The notes: generated by a model from the sequence alone, not told the origin. DNA of 61,045 bases from an uncultured Paracoccaceae bacterium (GCA_913043905.1 CAJWNQ010000009.1:1-61045), one strand, 5' to 3'; positions 35,866 through 45,712 are shown, numbered from the stretch's first letter. Program-made: numbers and translations.

Positions 35866-37059
35866 TTATTTTTCACGACGTTCTAATGTATGTACCCAAA
35901 TTGCAGCTATTAAACCAATAATTTTAGTTATTAATAATATCAATAAAAATGTGTGAGCACCATTTTCAACAGTTAATAATGCACCCATTAATGTAGCCAG
36001 AATAGCACCAAATCCAACATACATTGCCCCCGATAAACCTGATGCAGTACCTGCCAAATCACTGCGCACATTCATGATCCCAACGTGGTTGCTTGGTAAT
36101 GAAAGTCCATTACCAAGCCCAATAAAGATTGAAGGGCCAAAGATAAATGCCGCTGATATGTTTCCTAAAAAAACTAAAATTAAACCTATAAACACGCCAA
36201 TAACAGCAACAATACGCCCGATTAAAATCATTTGAGTTATTTCAAAGTATGAACTCAAGCGTCTTGATAAATAACTTCCAACAAAAAAACCTAGAGTCGT
36301 TGACCCCATATAAAATCCTATATGGGATGGTGGTAGCCCCAATACTTTTGTTGCTATCAAAGGAGCACCACTTAAAAATCCATAAAAGCATGCAACGGAT
36401 GCTGACATGCAAATTGAATATCCCCAAAATCGTTTTGAATTAAATAGGTCTGGATAAGTTGAAAATTGTTTGCGAAAGGTATCAGATGGACTTGAATTGG
36501 TTTCCCCCAAATCAACCCAAATAAGTATTAGCAACGCAAAGCCCATTAATAAAAAAAACCAAAAACTTGCACGCCAGCCGAACAGCTCATCTAATAGTCC
36601 CCCAAACATTGGGCCAATCATTGGGGCTACAGCCATAGCCATTGCTATAGTACCTAAAACCTTTACTGCATTTTTAGGACCCATCATATCGCGTACGACT
36701 GCACGTGATAATGCAGTGCCCGAAATCATGGCGCCTTGTAAAATTCGAAAGCCTAAAAATACCCAAATATTAGATGAAAAAATACAACCTAATGTAGCTA
36801 TGCAAAAAATAATAATACTTCCCAATAAAATTGGACGGCGTCCGTATCGATCAGACAGGGGACCTATAATGATTTGTAAAATAGCTGTTACAGCCAAATA
36901 ACCTGCTACAGAAATATTCATTACACTATAAGAAACCCCAAACTCTTCTGCCATATTAGCCAATGAGGGTAAAAACATATTTAATGATACAATAGAGGCG
37001 GCAGTTAATATGATTAATGTTAACAAATTTGGATATGTTTTAGCACCTGATAATTTCAT
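35866..37059 (-). CDS. Bcr/CflA-family multidrug efflux MFS transporter
   Basis: The 397-residue protein has about twelve membrane segments, the MFS motif GPLSDRYGRRPILLG after TM2, and the Bcr/CflA-like RILQGAMISGTALSRAVVRD segment with its conserved RDM in the third to fourth TM region. Bcr/CflA proteins export drugs or amino acids such as cysteine. The start ATGA overlaps the stop of mnmD, so the two are translationally coupled although functionally unrelated. Confidence 0.88.
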   Translation of the reverse strand: MKLSGAKTYPNLLTLIILTAASIVSLNMFLPSLANMAEEFGVSYSVMNISVAGYLAVTAILQIIIGPLSDRYGRRPILLGSIIIFCIATLGCIFSSNIWVFLGFRILQGAMISGTALSRAVVRDMMGPKNAVKVLGTIAMAMAVAPMIGPMFGGLLDELFGWRASFWFFLLMGFALLILIWVDLGETNSSPSDTFRKQFSTYPDLFNSKRFWGYSICMSASVACFYGFLSGAPLIATKVLGLPPSHIGFYMGSTTLGFFVGSYLSRRLSSYFEITQMILIGRIVAVIGVFIGLILVFLGNISAAFIFGPSIFIGLGNGLSLPSNHVGIMNVRSDLAGTASGLSGAMYVGFGAILATLMGALLTVENGAHTFLLILLITKIIGLIAAIWVHTLERREK

Positions 37060-37730
37060 GCTTTAAGGCCAATACTCATATGGCGTTTAGGGCCAAATCC
37101 TTTTACGCGTTCTACAGTGAAGCCCGCATCTTGTAAATTTCTGCGAATAAATCCAGATGCTGTATATGTAGAGAATGTTCCTCTTATAGCGGTATGACTT
37201 GCAACTGATTTCATTAAATCTTTTCCCCAGAGCTCTGGATTTTTTGCGGGACTAAACCCATCCAAGAACCACGCATTTGCTGTTTCTGTCCAATTTGGAA
37301 CAGTCTTTCGAGCATCCCCAATAATAATTCTTGCCTGCAGCGTTGGTGTATTGATTTCCCAGCCGTCTTCAAGTTGATTTAGCATTTTTTCTGATAGTTT
37401 TTTTAATTCAGGCCATATTTTTAATGATCTTTTCATATCTTCGAGTTTCATTGGAAATGCTTCAAAGCTAGTAAATCTTAGTGGGGTACTTTGACCAGAA
37501 TTAATCCAAGCATTCCAACAGGCTAAGAGATTTAAACCAGTTCCAAATCCTAATTCTGCTACATGAAACCCATCATTAAAACGATTTGGTAAATTATTAC
37601 CTTCTAGAAAAACATAATGTGTTTCGGCTAAACCGTCGTGAATTGAGAAATAAGAATCATCAAAGTTAATCGCTACGGGTACAATCTCATCGTGCCATTT
37701 CAGCAATGCATTTTTTATCTGGTCGCACAT
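37056..37730 (-). CDS. mnmD: tRNA 5-methylaminomethyl-2-thiouridine methyltransferase MnmD
   Basis: MnmD methylates 5-aminomethyl-2-thiouridine at tRNA position 34. The 224-residue protein has the SAM-binding ELGFGTGLNLL and the catalytic-domain signature WFLDGFSPAKNPELWG. In E. coli this domain is fused to an FAD oxidoreductase as MnmC. Here the FAD protein is a separate, divergent gene 47 bases away, so the bifunctional enzyme is split. It is coupled to the downstream Bcr/CflA gene by an ATGA overlap. Confidence 0.9.
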   Translation of the reverse strand: MCDQIKNALLKWHDEIVPVAINFDDSYFSIHDGLAETHYVFLEGNNLPNRFNDGFHVAELGFGTGLNLLACWNAWINSGQSTPLRFTSFEAFPMKLEDMKRSLKIWPELKKLSEKMLNQLEDGWEINTPTLQARIIIGDARKTVPNWTETANAWFLDGFSPAKNPELWGKDLMKSVASHTAIRGTFSTYTASGFIRRNLQDAGFTVERVKGFGPKRHMSIGLKA

Positions 37731-37777
37731 GTAATTTTGCCTTAAATGAAAATTAACTTAACTCCCATGGTTTTAAA

Positions 37778-38869
37778 ATGACAACGACTAAATCATATGA
37801 TGTTATAATTATAGGTGCAGGAATTTTTGGACTTTCTTGTGCCTATGCGTGTGCGCAGCGTAAGCTATCAGTCTTAATTTTAGATGCTGGAAAAGTTGGC
37901 GCTGGAGCATCAGGTGGTATTGTTGGAGCGATGGCACCATACACGCCTGACCAATGGCATGTGAAAAAACAATACCAATTTGAAGCCTTGTCATCTGCTG
38001 CGAAGCATTGGGCAGAGGTAGATAAGCTCTCAAATATGGAATCTGGCTATGGGCGCATTGGTCGAGTTTGCCCAATTACAGATGAAAGGATCTATAAATT
38101 AGCACTTACACGTCATGAAGAGGCTAAAACTAATTGGGCTAAGTTTGAATGGAATGTCATTGAAGCACATCCATTAGTAACAAAATTAGCCGCACCTTTT
38201 GGTTTAACATATGACACCTTATCTGCACGTATTTACCCTTCTAGGGCATGTGCGTCATTGGCTCGTGCATGTTCAATATTAGGTGTCGATTTTAAAGAAA
38301 ATACTCGGGCTAGTGGATTTGAGCCAGGCGCTGTTTTCGGACCATGGGGGCGTGCATCTGCTCCTAAAATTATTCTTGCAGGAGGATACCAAGGGTTTCG
38401 TTTGTTGGACCATCATTTTGGCATTCAGATGGGTGCTGGTGTTAAGGGTCAAGCAGCCTTACTTAATATTAATTTAGGCGATGCTCCACAAATTTATGCT
38501 AACGGGATTTACATTGTGCCTCACTCTGACGGAACTATAACTGTGGGTTCAACATCTGAGAATAAATGGAATGATCCTTGTGACGTTGATTATCTTCTTG
38601 ATGAAATCGTTGGACGAGCTCGGTTGATTTGTCCAATAATCAATAATGCTGAAATATTAGAGACTTGGGCAGGCGTAAGGCCAAAGGCTCGTCGCAGAGA
38701 TCTAATGATTGGTCCTGTACCCGAAGTAGATGGTGTGTTTGTTGCAATGGGTGGATTCAAAGTTGGTTTTGGCCTAGCCCATAAAGTTGGTGTTACTTTG
38801 GCAGATCTGATTCTAAATAAACCTACAAACCTGCCTAAAAGCTTCACAATAGAACACCACCTCGAGTAA
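37778..38869 (+). CDS. FAD-dependent DAO-family oxidoreductase (possible MnmC2 counterpart)
   Basis: The 363-residue flavoprotein has an N-terminal VIIIGAGIFGLS FAD loop, GAGASGGIVGAMAPYTP after the second strand, and a C-terminal ETWAGVRPKARR with GGFKVGFGLA typical of DAO-fold enzymes such as glycine oxidase, DadA and the MnmC C-terminal domain. Divergent pairing with mnmD suggests it removes the carboxymethyl group in the same wobble-uridine pathway. A general amino acid oxidase remains possible, so no symbol is given. Confidence 0.82.
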   Translation: MTTTKSYDVIIIGAGIFGLSCAYACAQRKLSVLILDAGKVGAGASGGIVGAMAPYTPDQWHVKKQYQFEALSSAAKHWAEVDKLSNMESGYGRIGRVCPITDERIYKLALTRHEEAKTNWAKFEWNVIEAHPLVTKLAAPFGLTYDTLSARIYPSRACASLARACSILGVDFKENTRASGFEPGAVFGPWGRASAPKIILAGGYQGFRLLDHHFGIQMGAGVKGQAALLNINLGDAPQIYANGIYIVPHSDGTITVGSTSENKWNDPCDVDYLLDEIVGRARLICPIINNAEILETWAGVRPKARRRDLMIGPVPEVDGVFVAMGGFKVGFGLAHKVGVTLADLILNKPTNLPKSFTIEHHLE

Positions 38870-38934
38870 TTTACTATTAATAAAAATGTTACATAAATAT
38901 TATAATTGATAAAATAAAAGCTTAAAGTTGCGAA

Positions 38935-39543
38935 TTAATACTCGACACCAATTTGGGCTTTTACTCCTGAACGGAAAGGGTGCTTGAGTAATTCCATCTC
39001 TGTTACTAAATCCGCTATTTCGATTAATGCTTCTTTTGCATTTCGACCTGTAATTACCACATGGGTCATTTCTGGTTTTTCTTCTACCAAAAATTCTACG
39101 ACTTCATTGATATCAACATAATCGTACCTAATGGCTATATTTAACTCATCTAAAAGTACCATTGAATTAGATGGATCGCGGATCAGCTCTTTTGCTTTAG
39201 CCCATGCTGCTTGTGCCATCTCTGTATCGCGTGTTTTATCTTGTGTTTCCCAAGTAAAACCTTCACCCATAGTGTGAAATGAACAGATGTCAGTAAAGCG
39301 CTCTAAAATCATATCACGTTCACCTGTAGACATCCCTCCTTTGATAAATTGTACCACTGCAGATTTCATTCCATGGGCAATATGGCGGAAAATCATTCCA
39401 AAAGCGGCAGTAGATTTCCCTTTTCCCTTTCCAGTGTGAACAATAATTAACCCTTTTTTATCTGTCTTAGTTGCCATTATTTTATCACGTGCAGCCTTTT
39501 TTTTAGCCATTTTCATTGCGTGACGTTCTGTATCATCTGACAT
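38935..39543 (-). CDS. cobO: Cob(I)yrinic acid a,c-diamide adenosyltransferase (CobO/BtuR)
   Basis: CobO attaches the 5'-deoxyadenosyl group to reduced corrinoid cobalt. The 202-residue protein has the P-loop TGKGKGKSTAAFG beginning at residue 37, VVQFIKGG, and LLDELNIAIRYDYVD. AAAGGATAGTACC precedes the ATG. It lies downstream of cobN on the same strand, but a gap of about 180 bases and its own ribosome-binding site leave its operon membership uncertain. Confidence 0.94.
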   Translation of the reverse strand: MSDDTERHAMKMAKKKAARDKIMATKTDKKGLIIVHTGKGKGKSTAAFGMIFRHIAHGMKSAVVQFIKGGMSTGERDMILERFTDICSFHTMGEGFTWETQDKTRDTEMAQAAWAKAKELIRDPSNSMVLLDELNIAIRYDYVDINEVVEFLVEEKPEMTHVVITGRNAKEALIEIADLVTEMELLKHPFRSGVKAQIGVEY

Positions 39544-39724
39544 GGTACTATCCTTTAGGGTTAAGATTATTTCTATTTTGGCAGATCATAAAACATATGC
39601 AACTGATCAAGTAAGTTTTTCTAAAATATTTGGAATTTTTTACTTAAATTAAAGTTAGTGTACGTAGAATTTAATTTTGTGAAGTATTATCTAACGAGAT
39701 TTAATTTGAATCATTTGTGCAAGT

Positions 39725-42700
39725 TTATTCATTTATTTTTAATAGGCTTTCAATTCTTACTCTTGCGGAATTTGATTTTGGATTCCACATGCCACGGTCA
39801 ATAGCTTCTTGCAACCGTTCAGCCATTTCAAGTAATGCGGATGGATTATGGCGCTCAATAAATGATCGAGTATCGTCATCTTCAATGAACGCTGCTTCTG
39901 CCATATCAAAATGATGATTCTTGACTGCCCCTGTCGTAGCAGCAAAGGCAAATAGATAATCTAAAGTAGCTGCCATTTCGAACGCACCTTTATATCCATG
40001 CCGCTTCACACCATCTATCCACTTAGGGTTTACCACACGGCTCCGCATAACACGTCCGATTTCTTCATCTAAAGTTCTAATAACTGGACGTTCTGGTCGC
40101 GAATGATCATTATGATAAATTGGGCGATCGCGCCCCTGCAAAGTTGATACAGCTGCTGCTGCTCCGCCTTCAAATTGGTAATAGTCGTCGCTATCTAAAA
40201 TATCATGTTCTCGATTGTCTTGATTTTGAACTACTGCTTCTACATGGCTTAGTCGGGTCTCTAATGCGCCTCTTGCGTGTTTCCCGTCAGAGTTTTTGCC
40301 ATAAGCATATGACCCCCATTCTAAATAACTATCTGCTAAATCTGCTTTGTTAGCCCAAAGTTTTTCATCAATCATTGCCTGCAATCCGGCGCCATAAGAA
40401 CCTGGCTTTGATCCAAATACGCGATATGAACCATCATCACTTTCCTCTGTGCGGAATTTTTCTGCAGCAGGATTAATATGATTTGGTTCGTCCAACTGCA
40501 TAACTGCGCGCGCTGCACTATCTACTAATGCCATTTGTTGTGGAAAGGCGTCACGAAAAAAACCAGAAACGCGCAAGGTAACATCAACGCGAGGGCGATC
40601 TAAAACACTTGCGGGCATAATTTCAAACCCAATTACTCTACGATTAGATTTGTCCCACTGAGGCTTAACTCCCATTAATGCCAATGCTTGAGCAATGTCA
40701 TCACCTCCAGTGCGCATATTTGCAGTTCCCCATGCAGTTATCAATATTGCTTTTGGCCAATCACCATGATCTTGCAAGTGTTTTTCAATAAGCAAGTTTG
40801 CGGACTTCCACCCTAAGGCCCAAGCCGTAGGCGTTGGTATGGCACGACTATCTACAGAAAAGAAGTTACGCCCAGTAGGTAAGACATCTAAGCGTCCCCG
40901 AGTTGGTGCTCCTGATGGTGCTGGTGCAATAAATAAACCGTTGAGTGTGTCTAATAATCCTTTACGCTCTGCATACCCACAGCTTGCTACGATTGGGCGA
41001 ATTGTATTTTGGATTTCATCTAAAACTTGTTTGGACTTTGGCCAATCACCAATAGTAGCCCCATCCAATAAATCCGCCGCAAGTGTTTCAATCCGCTCAA
41101 TAGAATCACCATTAGTGCGCCAGATATCACTAATAATACTTTTTAGAACTTGTGGTTTTGGTCCATGGTAGGCCGCTCCCATTAAGCAATCTAATGGATC
41201 AAAGTTCATGTTGAGATCGATTGCTAATGCTCTTTGAAGACTTTCATTTTTGCCTTTGCCATCACCTCTTGGCACTCGCACTAAGGCAATGGATAAATCG
41301 CGCTCTAACCGGCCAATTGGAGATGTTCCAAATATATGTAGACCATCGCGTATTTGAGCTTCTTTTAATTCACATAAGTATTCGTCAAGCTTGGCTAAAT
41401 CGCTGTCCTGTTCATCACCTGCCATTCCTGCATCTAAATCAATTCCAGTAGCAGATGTTAAAGCTAAAATAGCTTTCCTCAAATGTTTGAGTCTTCGTGG
41501 ATCAACTCCAGCAGCTTCATAGTATTCGTCTACTAAAGCTTCTAGCTCTCTTAAGGGGCCGTAGGTTTCTGCGCGTGTTAAGGGAGGGGTAAGGTGATCG
41601 ACAATTACTGATGAAATACGGCGTTTAGCTTGTGTACCTTCACCTGGGTCATTCACGATAAAAGGATAGGCATTTGGAGTTGGGCCCATTACGACTTCGG
41701 GCCAACATTCTGCAGATAGTGCGACTGCTTTGCCAGGCAACCATTCTAAATTGCCATGTTTGCCCATATGAACTAATGCATGTGAGCCATAAGAAAACCT
41801 TAACCAAAAATAGAATGCCAAATAATTGTGGGGAGGGACCAAGTCGGGCGCATGATAAGTATCCTTAGGATCAATATTATACCCTCGAGCAGGCTGAACA
41901 CCAACGCAGATGTTTCCAAACTCAAAGATTGATAATGCAAATCCATTTTCACCAAAAAATGGATCATTCTCAGGCTTCCCCCAACGCGTCTCTATTTGAT
42001 TACGTACCTCTAGTGGCAATGCTTTAAAGTGTAACAAATATTTTTGTAGTGACATTCGTTGGCCACCACTTCTAGTACTGCGATCCGTTAACCAATTTGT
42101 TGGTCCAGCTGTAATCAGTGACATTAAATCATCTGATGAAGCCGGTAAGTCTTTAGTATGAAAGCCTTCATCAGTTAATAGTTTTAACATGTCCACTGTA
42201 GCCTGGGGTGTGTCTAACCCTACGCCGTTTGCCAGCCGCCCATCCTTATTGGGATAGTTTGCAAGAATTAATGAGACTTTTTTTTCTGTGGACTTTGTGT
42301 AACGTAATTTAGCCCAGTTTTTTGTAAGCTCGGCAACGTACTCTACGCGATCTCCACGGGCACGGTAACTGCCAATTGGGCATTCAGTCGCTTCATCAAA
42401 AAATGCTTCACTTTTAAATGAAATGGCGCGGGTTAATACACGTCCGTCTACTTCTGGCAATGCAACATTCATTGCAATGTCACGCGCGGAAAGGCCGTTC
42501 AAACCCTCTTCCCAAGCGGCTTCAGACGATCCTGAAAGAACAACTTGGAAAACTGGGGCACGTTGCGCTGCCTTCATAATTAATGGATTTTTTCCACCTG
42601 AATTTGGAACACTTTGGTCGGGTGAGCCAACTGCAAAACTTGTACAATTTAAAATTACATCTGGCGGAGAATCAATGAATAAACTTTCTAATGTTGCAAC

Positions 42701-43435
42701 TGAGAGTGGATCTTTCAGCGATGCTACAAAAATAGGCATTGGATTTAGGCCGCGGTGGATTAGGGCTTTAATCAATCTATTAATTGGATGAAGCCCTGCA
42801 CCCTGAACCAATGCCCTATAAAATGTGATAGGAACTATAGGTGCGTTTCTGGTCCATGATTTGTGGAGCGTTGGCATGTCAGCAATCCCGACTCCTGGCC
42901 AATATAAGCCAGCTTTTAATAATGGCTTGGGTGGATCAGGCCTTTCCCCATTATTTAATATTGATTGAACATACAATAAAAAATTACTGGAATTTTCAGG
43001 CCCACCTTCGACCATATATGCCCAAAGTGCATCCCAATCTGTACGATTTATTGTTGATAACCGCCATAGCTCTTCATCTGGCTTATCATCTCCAGGTAGT
43101 GCTACAAATCGAACCCCAGCGGCACCTAAGCGAGATGCATATTGTTCAATTCCGTATTTCCAATATCCGGTACCACCCAGAACCCGCGCAATAACAATCT
43201 TTGATTTTGATGCACAATTATCTATATGTAAATCTACAGACATCGGGTGGGACAGGTGCGTAAGGTTTGCCAGCCGTAAACTGGAAGCAAAACCTAAGTT
43301 TGTTCGGGCTTCTGAAAATGCCGCTAATTCTGTATCTGCAGCTGAAATAAAAATTATATCTGCTGGAGTTTGACCCAGATCAACTGCTTCAGTTCCATCG
43401 TCGATTTGTCCAGGAGTGGCTGCCAATAAATGCAT
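39725..43435 (-). CDS. cobN: Aerobic cobaltochelatase subunit CobN
   Basis: CobN is the large subunit of the ATP-dependent chelatase that inserts cobalt into hydrogenobyrinic acid a,c-diamide. At 1236 residues it matches the usual length. Recognisable blocks include GGTGYWKYGIEQY near the N terminus, SYGSHALVHMGKHGNLEWLPGKAVALS in the middle (split: ALVHMGKHGNLEWLPGK), and RSRVVNPKWIDGVKRHGYKGAFEMAATLDYLFAFAATTG near the end (split: VNPKWIDGVKRHGYKGA). CobS and CobT are not in this window. It follows the GNAT gene by about 40 bases in the riboswitch-headed block. Confidence 0.95.
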   Translation of the reverse strand: MHLLAATPGQIDDGTEAVDLGQTPADIIFISAADTELAAFSEARTNLGFASSLRLANLTHLSHPMSVDLHIDNCASKSKIVIARVLGGTGYWKYGIEQYASRLGAAGVRFVALPGDDKPDEELWRLSTINRTDWDALWAYMVEGGPENSSNFLLYVQSILNNGERPDPPKPLLKAGLYWPGVGIADMPTLHKSWTRNAPIVPITFYRALVQGAGLHPINRLIKALIHRGLNPMPIFVASLKDPLSVATLESLFIDSPPDVILNCTSFAVGSPDQSVPNSGGKNPLIMKAAQRAPVFQVVLSGSSEAAWEEGLNGLSARDIAMNVALPEVDGRVLTRAISFKSEAFFDEATECPIGSYRARGDRVEYVAELTKNWAKLRYTKSTEKKVSLILANYPNKDGRLANGVGLDTPQATVDMLKLLTDEGFHTKDLPASSDDLMSLITAGPTNWLTDRSTRSGGQRMSLQKYLLHFKALPLEVRNQIETRWGKPENDPFFGENGFALSIFEFGNICVGVQPARGYNIDPKDTYHAPDLVPPHNYLAFYFWLRFSYGSHALVHMGKHGNLEWLPGKAVALSAECWPEVVMGPTPNAYPFIVNDPGEGTQAKRRISSVIVDHLTPPLTRAETYGPLRELEALVDEYYEAAGVDPRRLKHLRKAILALTSATGIDLDAGMAGDEQDSDLAKLDEYLCELKEAQIRDGLHIFGTSPIGRLERDLSIALVRVPRGDGKGKNESLQRALAIDLNMNFDPLDCLMGAAYHGPKPQVLKSIISDIWRTNGDSIERIETLAADLLDGATIGDWPKSKQVLDEIQNTIRPIVASCGYAERKGLLDTLNGLFIAPAPSGAPTRGRLDVLPTGRNFFSVDSRAIPTPTAWALGWKSANLLIEKHLQDHGDWPKAILITAWGTANMRTGGDDIAQALALMGVKPQWDKSNRRVIGFEIMPASVLDRPRVDVTLRVSGFFRDAFPQQMALVDSAARAVMQLDEPNHINPAAEKFRTEESDDGSYRVFGSKPGSYGAGLQAMIDEKLWANKADLADSYLEWGSYAYGKNSDGKHARGALETRLSHVEAVVQNQDNREHDILDSDDYYQFEGGAAAAVSTLQGRDRPIYHNDHSRPERPVIRTLDEEIGRVMRSRVVNPKWIDGVKRHGYKGAFEMAATLDYLFAFAATTGAVKNHHFDMAEAAFIEDDDTRSFIERHNPSALLEMAERLQEAIDRGMWNPKSNSARVRIESLLKINE

Positions 43436-43477
43436 AAATCTATCTATTAAACCTTAAATATAGTGCGGCGTTTACCA

Positions 43478-43933
43478 TTATTTCAAAATCTTATGCATAC
43501 ATACACTTAGTGGATCTTCAGTGTATTTTCCAAATGGTTTACAAAAAGAAAATCCATGCTTTTTATATAAATAATGTGCTGCATCCAGCCCAATACCAGT
43601 TTCTAAATACATTTGTTTGAAGCCTAACTCTTTAGACAACGAAATTAAGTATATCAGAATTTGATCTGCTACTTTCTGTCCGCGTGCGATAGGATCAGTA
43701 AACATTGACTTTACTTCGGTGTAATCGTGGCATTTTAAAATTGCACCACAGCCTACAATCTCATTTTTAAGTTTACCTACTACAAAAGTAACCTTTGGTG
43801 CAGCCAATGCGTCAATTGATAGAAAGTGATTACTGTCTGATGGGTATAGCTCTGACATTAATTTATGGCTTTGATTTAGCAAGTATAATGCTTTTGGCAC
43901 ACGTGGGTCACTAGGTTCTACATCTATAATCAT
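43478..43933 (-). CDS. GNAT-family N-acetyltransferase inside the cobalamin block
   Basis: The 151-residue protein has the GNAT core: VTFVVGKLKNEIVGCGAILK, EVKSMFTDPIARGQKVADQILIYL with the acetyl-CoA pyrophosphate-loop pattern, and YLETGIGLDAAHYLYKKHGFSFC. The substrate is unknown. It overlaps the cobW stop by four bases and is followed closely by cobN, so it is very probably translated in the same operon. Its presence inside a cobalamin operon is unusual; it could be a passenger gene. Confidence 0.85.
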   Translation of the reverse strand: MIIDVEPSDPRVPKALYLLNQSHKLMSELYPSDSNHFLSIDALAAPKVTFVVGKLKNEIVGCGAILKCHDYTEVKSMFTDPIARGQKVADQILIYLISLSKELGFKQMYLETGIGLDAAHYLYKKHGFSFCKPFGKYTEDPLSVCMHKILK

Positions 43934-44985
43934 TTAGTAAGGGCGCTAATAATTGCCGCTTGATTTAATCCCGCTTGTCCTATCACAACAATCTTTGTTT
44001 GACGTGGTGTCAATCCAAAAGGTTGATCAAAATATGTGTCGACACGTGGACCTACTGCCTGAATAGTCATCCGCATTGGTTTACCCTCAACTGCTATAAA
44101 TCCTTTAAGCCGTAAAATATCAAATTTACGAATTATATCTGCAATTTTAATAGCAAATACCTTTTCATCTTTTATCTCACCACAGTCTACTACAAAACTT
44201 TCAAAGTCGTCATGATCATGATCATGGTGGTGGTGTTCTTCATTTTCGCCGTGGTCATGGTGGTGGTGAACTTCGTGCCTAGAAGCCAAATCGCCTTCTG
44301 CACCAACGCCTTGACCTAAAAGAATATCAATAGGCAAGGCCCCCATTGTTGATGTTACAACTTGAACACCTTCACGGCTGTTGGTCTTTAAGTCTGAAAT
44401 TATTTTTGCTGTCTCGTCTTTGGTTAATAAATCAGATTTATTGACAACTATCATATCAGCACAGGCTATTTGATCTCTATATAATTCAGACAAAGGCGTC
44501 TCATGGTCTAAATTTTCATCTAGCTTGCGTTGTGCATCAATAGCTTCAACGTTATGTGCAAATCGTCCTTCAGTCACTGCTTTTCCATCTACTACTGTAA
44601 CTACTCCATCAACTGTAACTTTCGTTGAAATTTCTGGCCAATTGAAAGCACGAATTAAAGGTTGTGGTAAAGCTAACCCTGATGTTTCAATGACAATATG
44701 ATCAGGTTTGTTTTCGCGTTCAAGTAATGCTTGCATTGTTGGAATGAAATCATCTGCAACTGTGCAACATATACATCCATTAGATAGTTCCATTATATCG
44801 TCTTCAGTACATGTCTCATCGCCACATCCTTTTAAGATATCGCCATCTACGCCTAAGTCACCAAATTCGTTGATGATAAGTGCAATTCGTTTGCCTTGAG
44901 CATTTTGAAGCATATGGCGAATTAGAGTTGTTTTTCCTGCGCCGAGAAAACCTGTGACCACAGTTGCTGGAATTTTTTGTGCCAT
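43930..44985 (-). CDS. cobW: CobW-type metal-binding GTPase (G3E family)
   Basis: This G3E GTPase is thought to deliver cobalt for cobalamin synthesis. The 351-residue protein has the P-loop GFLGAGKTT (12-20), the CICC metal site (71-74) in SNGCICCTV, NKSDLL for guanine specificity, and a histidine/aspartate-rich loop at about residues 238-265 (HEVHHHHDHGENEEHHHHDH) likely to bind metal. Context in a cobalamin-riboswitch block with hupE and cobN supports cobalt rather than zinc. The gene sits about 70 bases after hupE. Confidence 0.93.
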   Translation of the reverse strand: MAQKIPATVVTGFLGAGKTTLIRHMLQNAQGKRIALIINEFGDLGVDGDILKGCGDETCTEDDIMELSNGCICCTVADDFIPTMQALLERENKPDHIVIETSGLALPQPLIRAFNWPEISTKVTVDGVVTVVDGKAVTEGRFAHNVEAIDAQRKLDENLDHETPLSELYRDQIACADMIVVNKSDLLTKDETAKIISDLKTNSREGVQVVTSTMGALPIDILLGQGVGAEGDLASRHEVHHHHDHGENEEHHHHDHDHDDFESFVVDCGEIKDEKVFAIKIADIIRKFDILRLKGFIAVEGKPMRMTIQAVGPRVDTYFDQPFGLTPRQTKIVVIGQAGLNQAAIISALTK

Positions 44986-45011
44986 AATATGAAATGCCTT
45001 TTATTAAATAG

Positions 45012-45038
45012 AATCGGCCGAGCGAAGCTCGACCGATT
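45012..45038 (-). repeat. Hairpin in the hupE-cobW gap
   Basis: In minus-strand RNA AAUCGG, a U-G pair, and CGAGC pair with the 3' arm across a UUC loop, giving a 12-bp stem. No T run follows, so it is more likely an RNA-stabilising or partial attenuating element than a full terminator. Confidence 0.6.
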
Positions 45039-45058
45039 AACAATATTGATTTTGATAG

Positions 45059-45706
45059 TTAGCCTAAGCCTAATGCACTGAAAGCTGCGCCTTCAATTTC
45101 TTCAAGGGCTAAAAAGACACCGATACCAGCAACAAATGCACCAGACATACGTACTGATACTGCCGTAGTTTCTGTAGCTTTCCAGACTGTAATGGCTACA
45201 GAACCTGTTATAATTATGATCATGTATTGTATAATACCAAGGCCTAAAAGATATCCAATTAGAACTGAACCTCCAACTGCAATTTCTTGACTCGCGATCG
45301 AAGCACCAAATGCTGATCCATGAAAAAGACCAGTGAGTGCAAACAATATCATTGTTGATTTTAAATTCATGTTACGTCCAGTGGCTACAATTCCCCCTAA
45401 AGCTAATAATGATATTATAATCATTACTTCTGTTGCTGGAATGGCAAAGCCAAATGAAGATAGCAATGTACCAGTTAACATAGCGGTAATGAAAGCTAGA
45501 GGCGCGCTATAGCGGCGACCAGTGTACACAGCTACTATACCTACTAATGCAACAAAAAATAGGTGATCAAAGCCAAGTAAAGGATGGCCTACGCCTGATA
45601 ACATACCGTGTATAAAAGTTTCCATTTTTGCGCCTGCTAAAGGATGGTGGGCAAGTGCTGGGCTGGCAGCGAATAACGCTGTTGTAATTGTAATAAGTTT
45701 TTTCAT
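45059..45706 (-). CDS. hupE: HupE/UreJ-family nickel/cobalt permease
   Basis: The 215-residue membrane protein has a signal peptide (about 1-19, ending ALA), then HHPLAGAK, six to seven hydrophobic segments and the metal-site signature HPLLGFDH (41-48). The start at 45706 is preferred because it gives the signal peptide; an in-frame ATG at 45757 would run through the riboswitch's expression region. Being directly under a cobalamin riboswitch and upstream of cobW and cobN, it most likely imports cobalt. TGGGGACCCAA before the ATG is the ribosome-binding region. Confidence 0.88.
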   Translation of the reverse strand: MKKLITITTALFAASPALAHHPLAGAKMETFIHGMLSGVGHPLLGFDHLFFVALVGIVAVYTGRRYSAPLAFITAMLTGTLLSSFGFAIPATEVMIIISLLALGGIVATGRNMNLKSTMILFALTGLFHGSAFGASIASQEIAVGGSVLIGYLLGLGIIQYMIIIITGSVAITVWKATETTAVSVRMSGAFVAGIGVFLALEEIEGAAFSALGLG

Positions 45707-45712
45707 TTGGGT

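Noticed and set aside
42423-42791. 122-codon plus-strand frame inside cobN
   Set aside because: Complement of a conserved part of cobN, with no recognisable domain.
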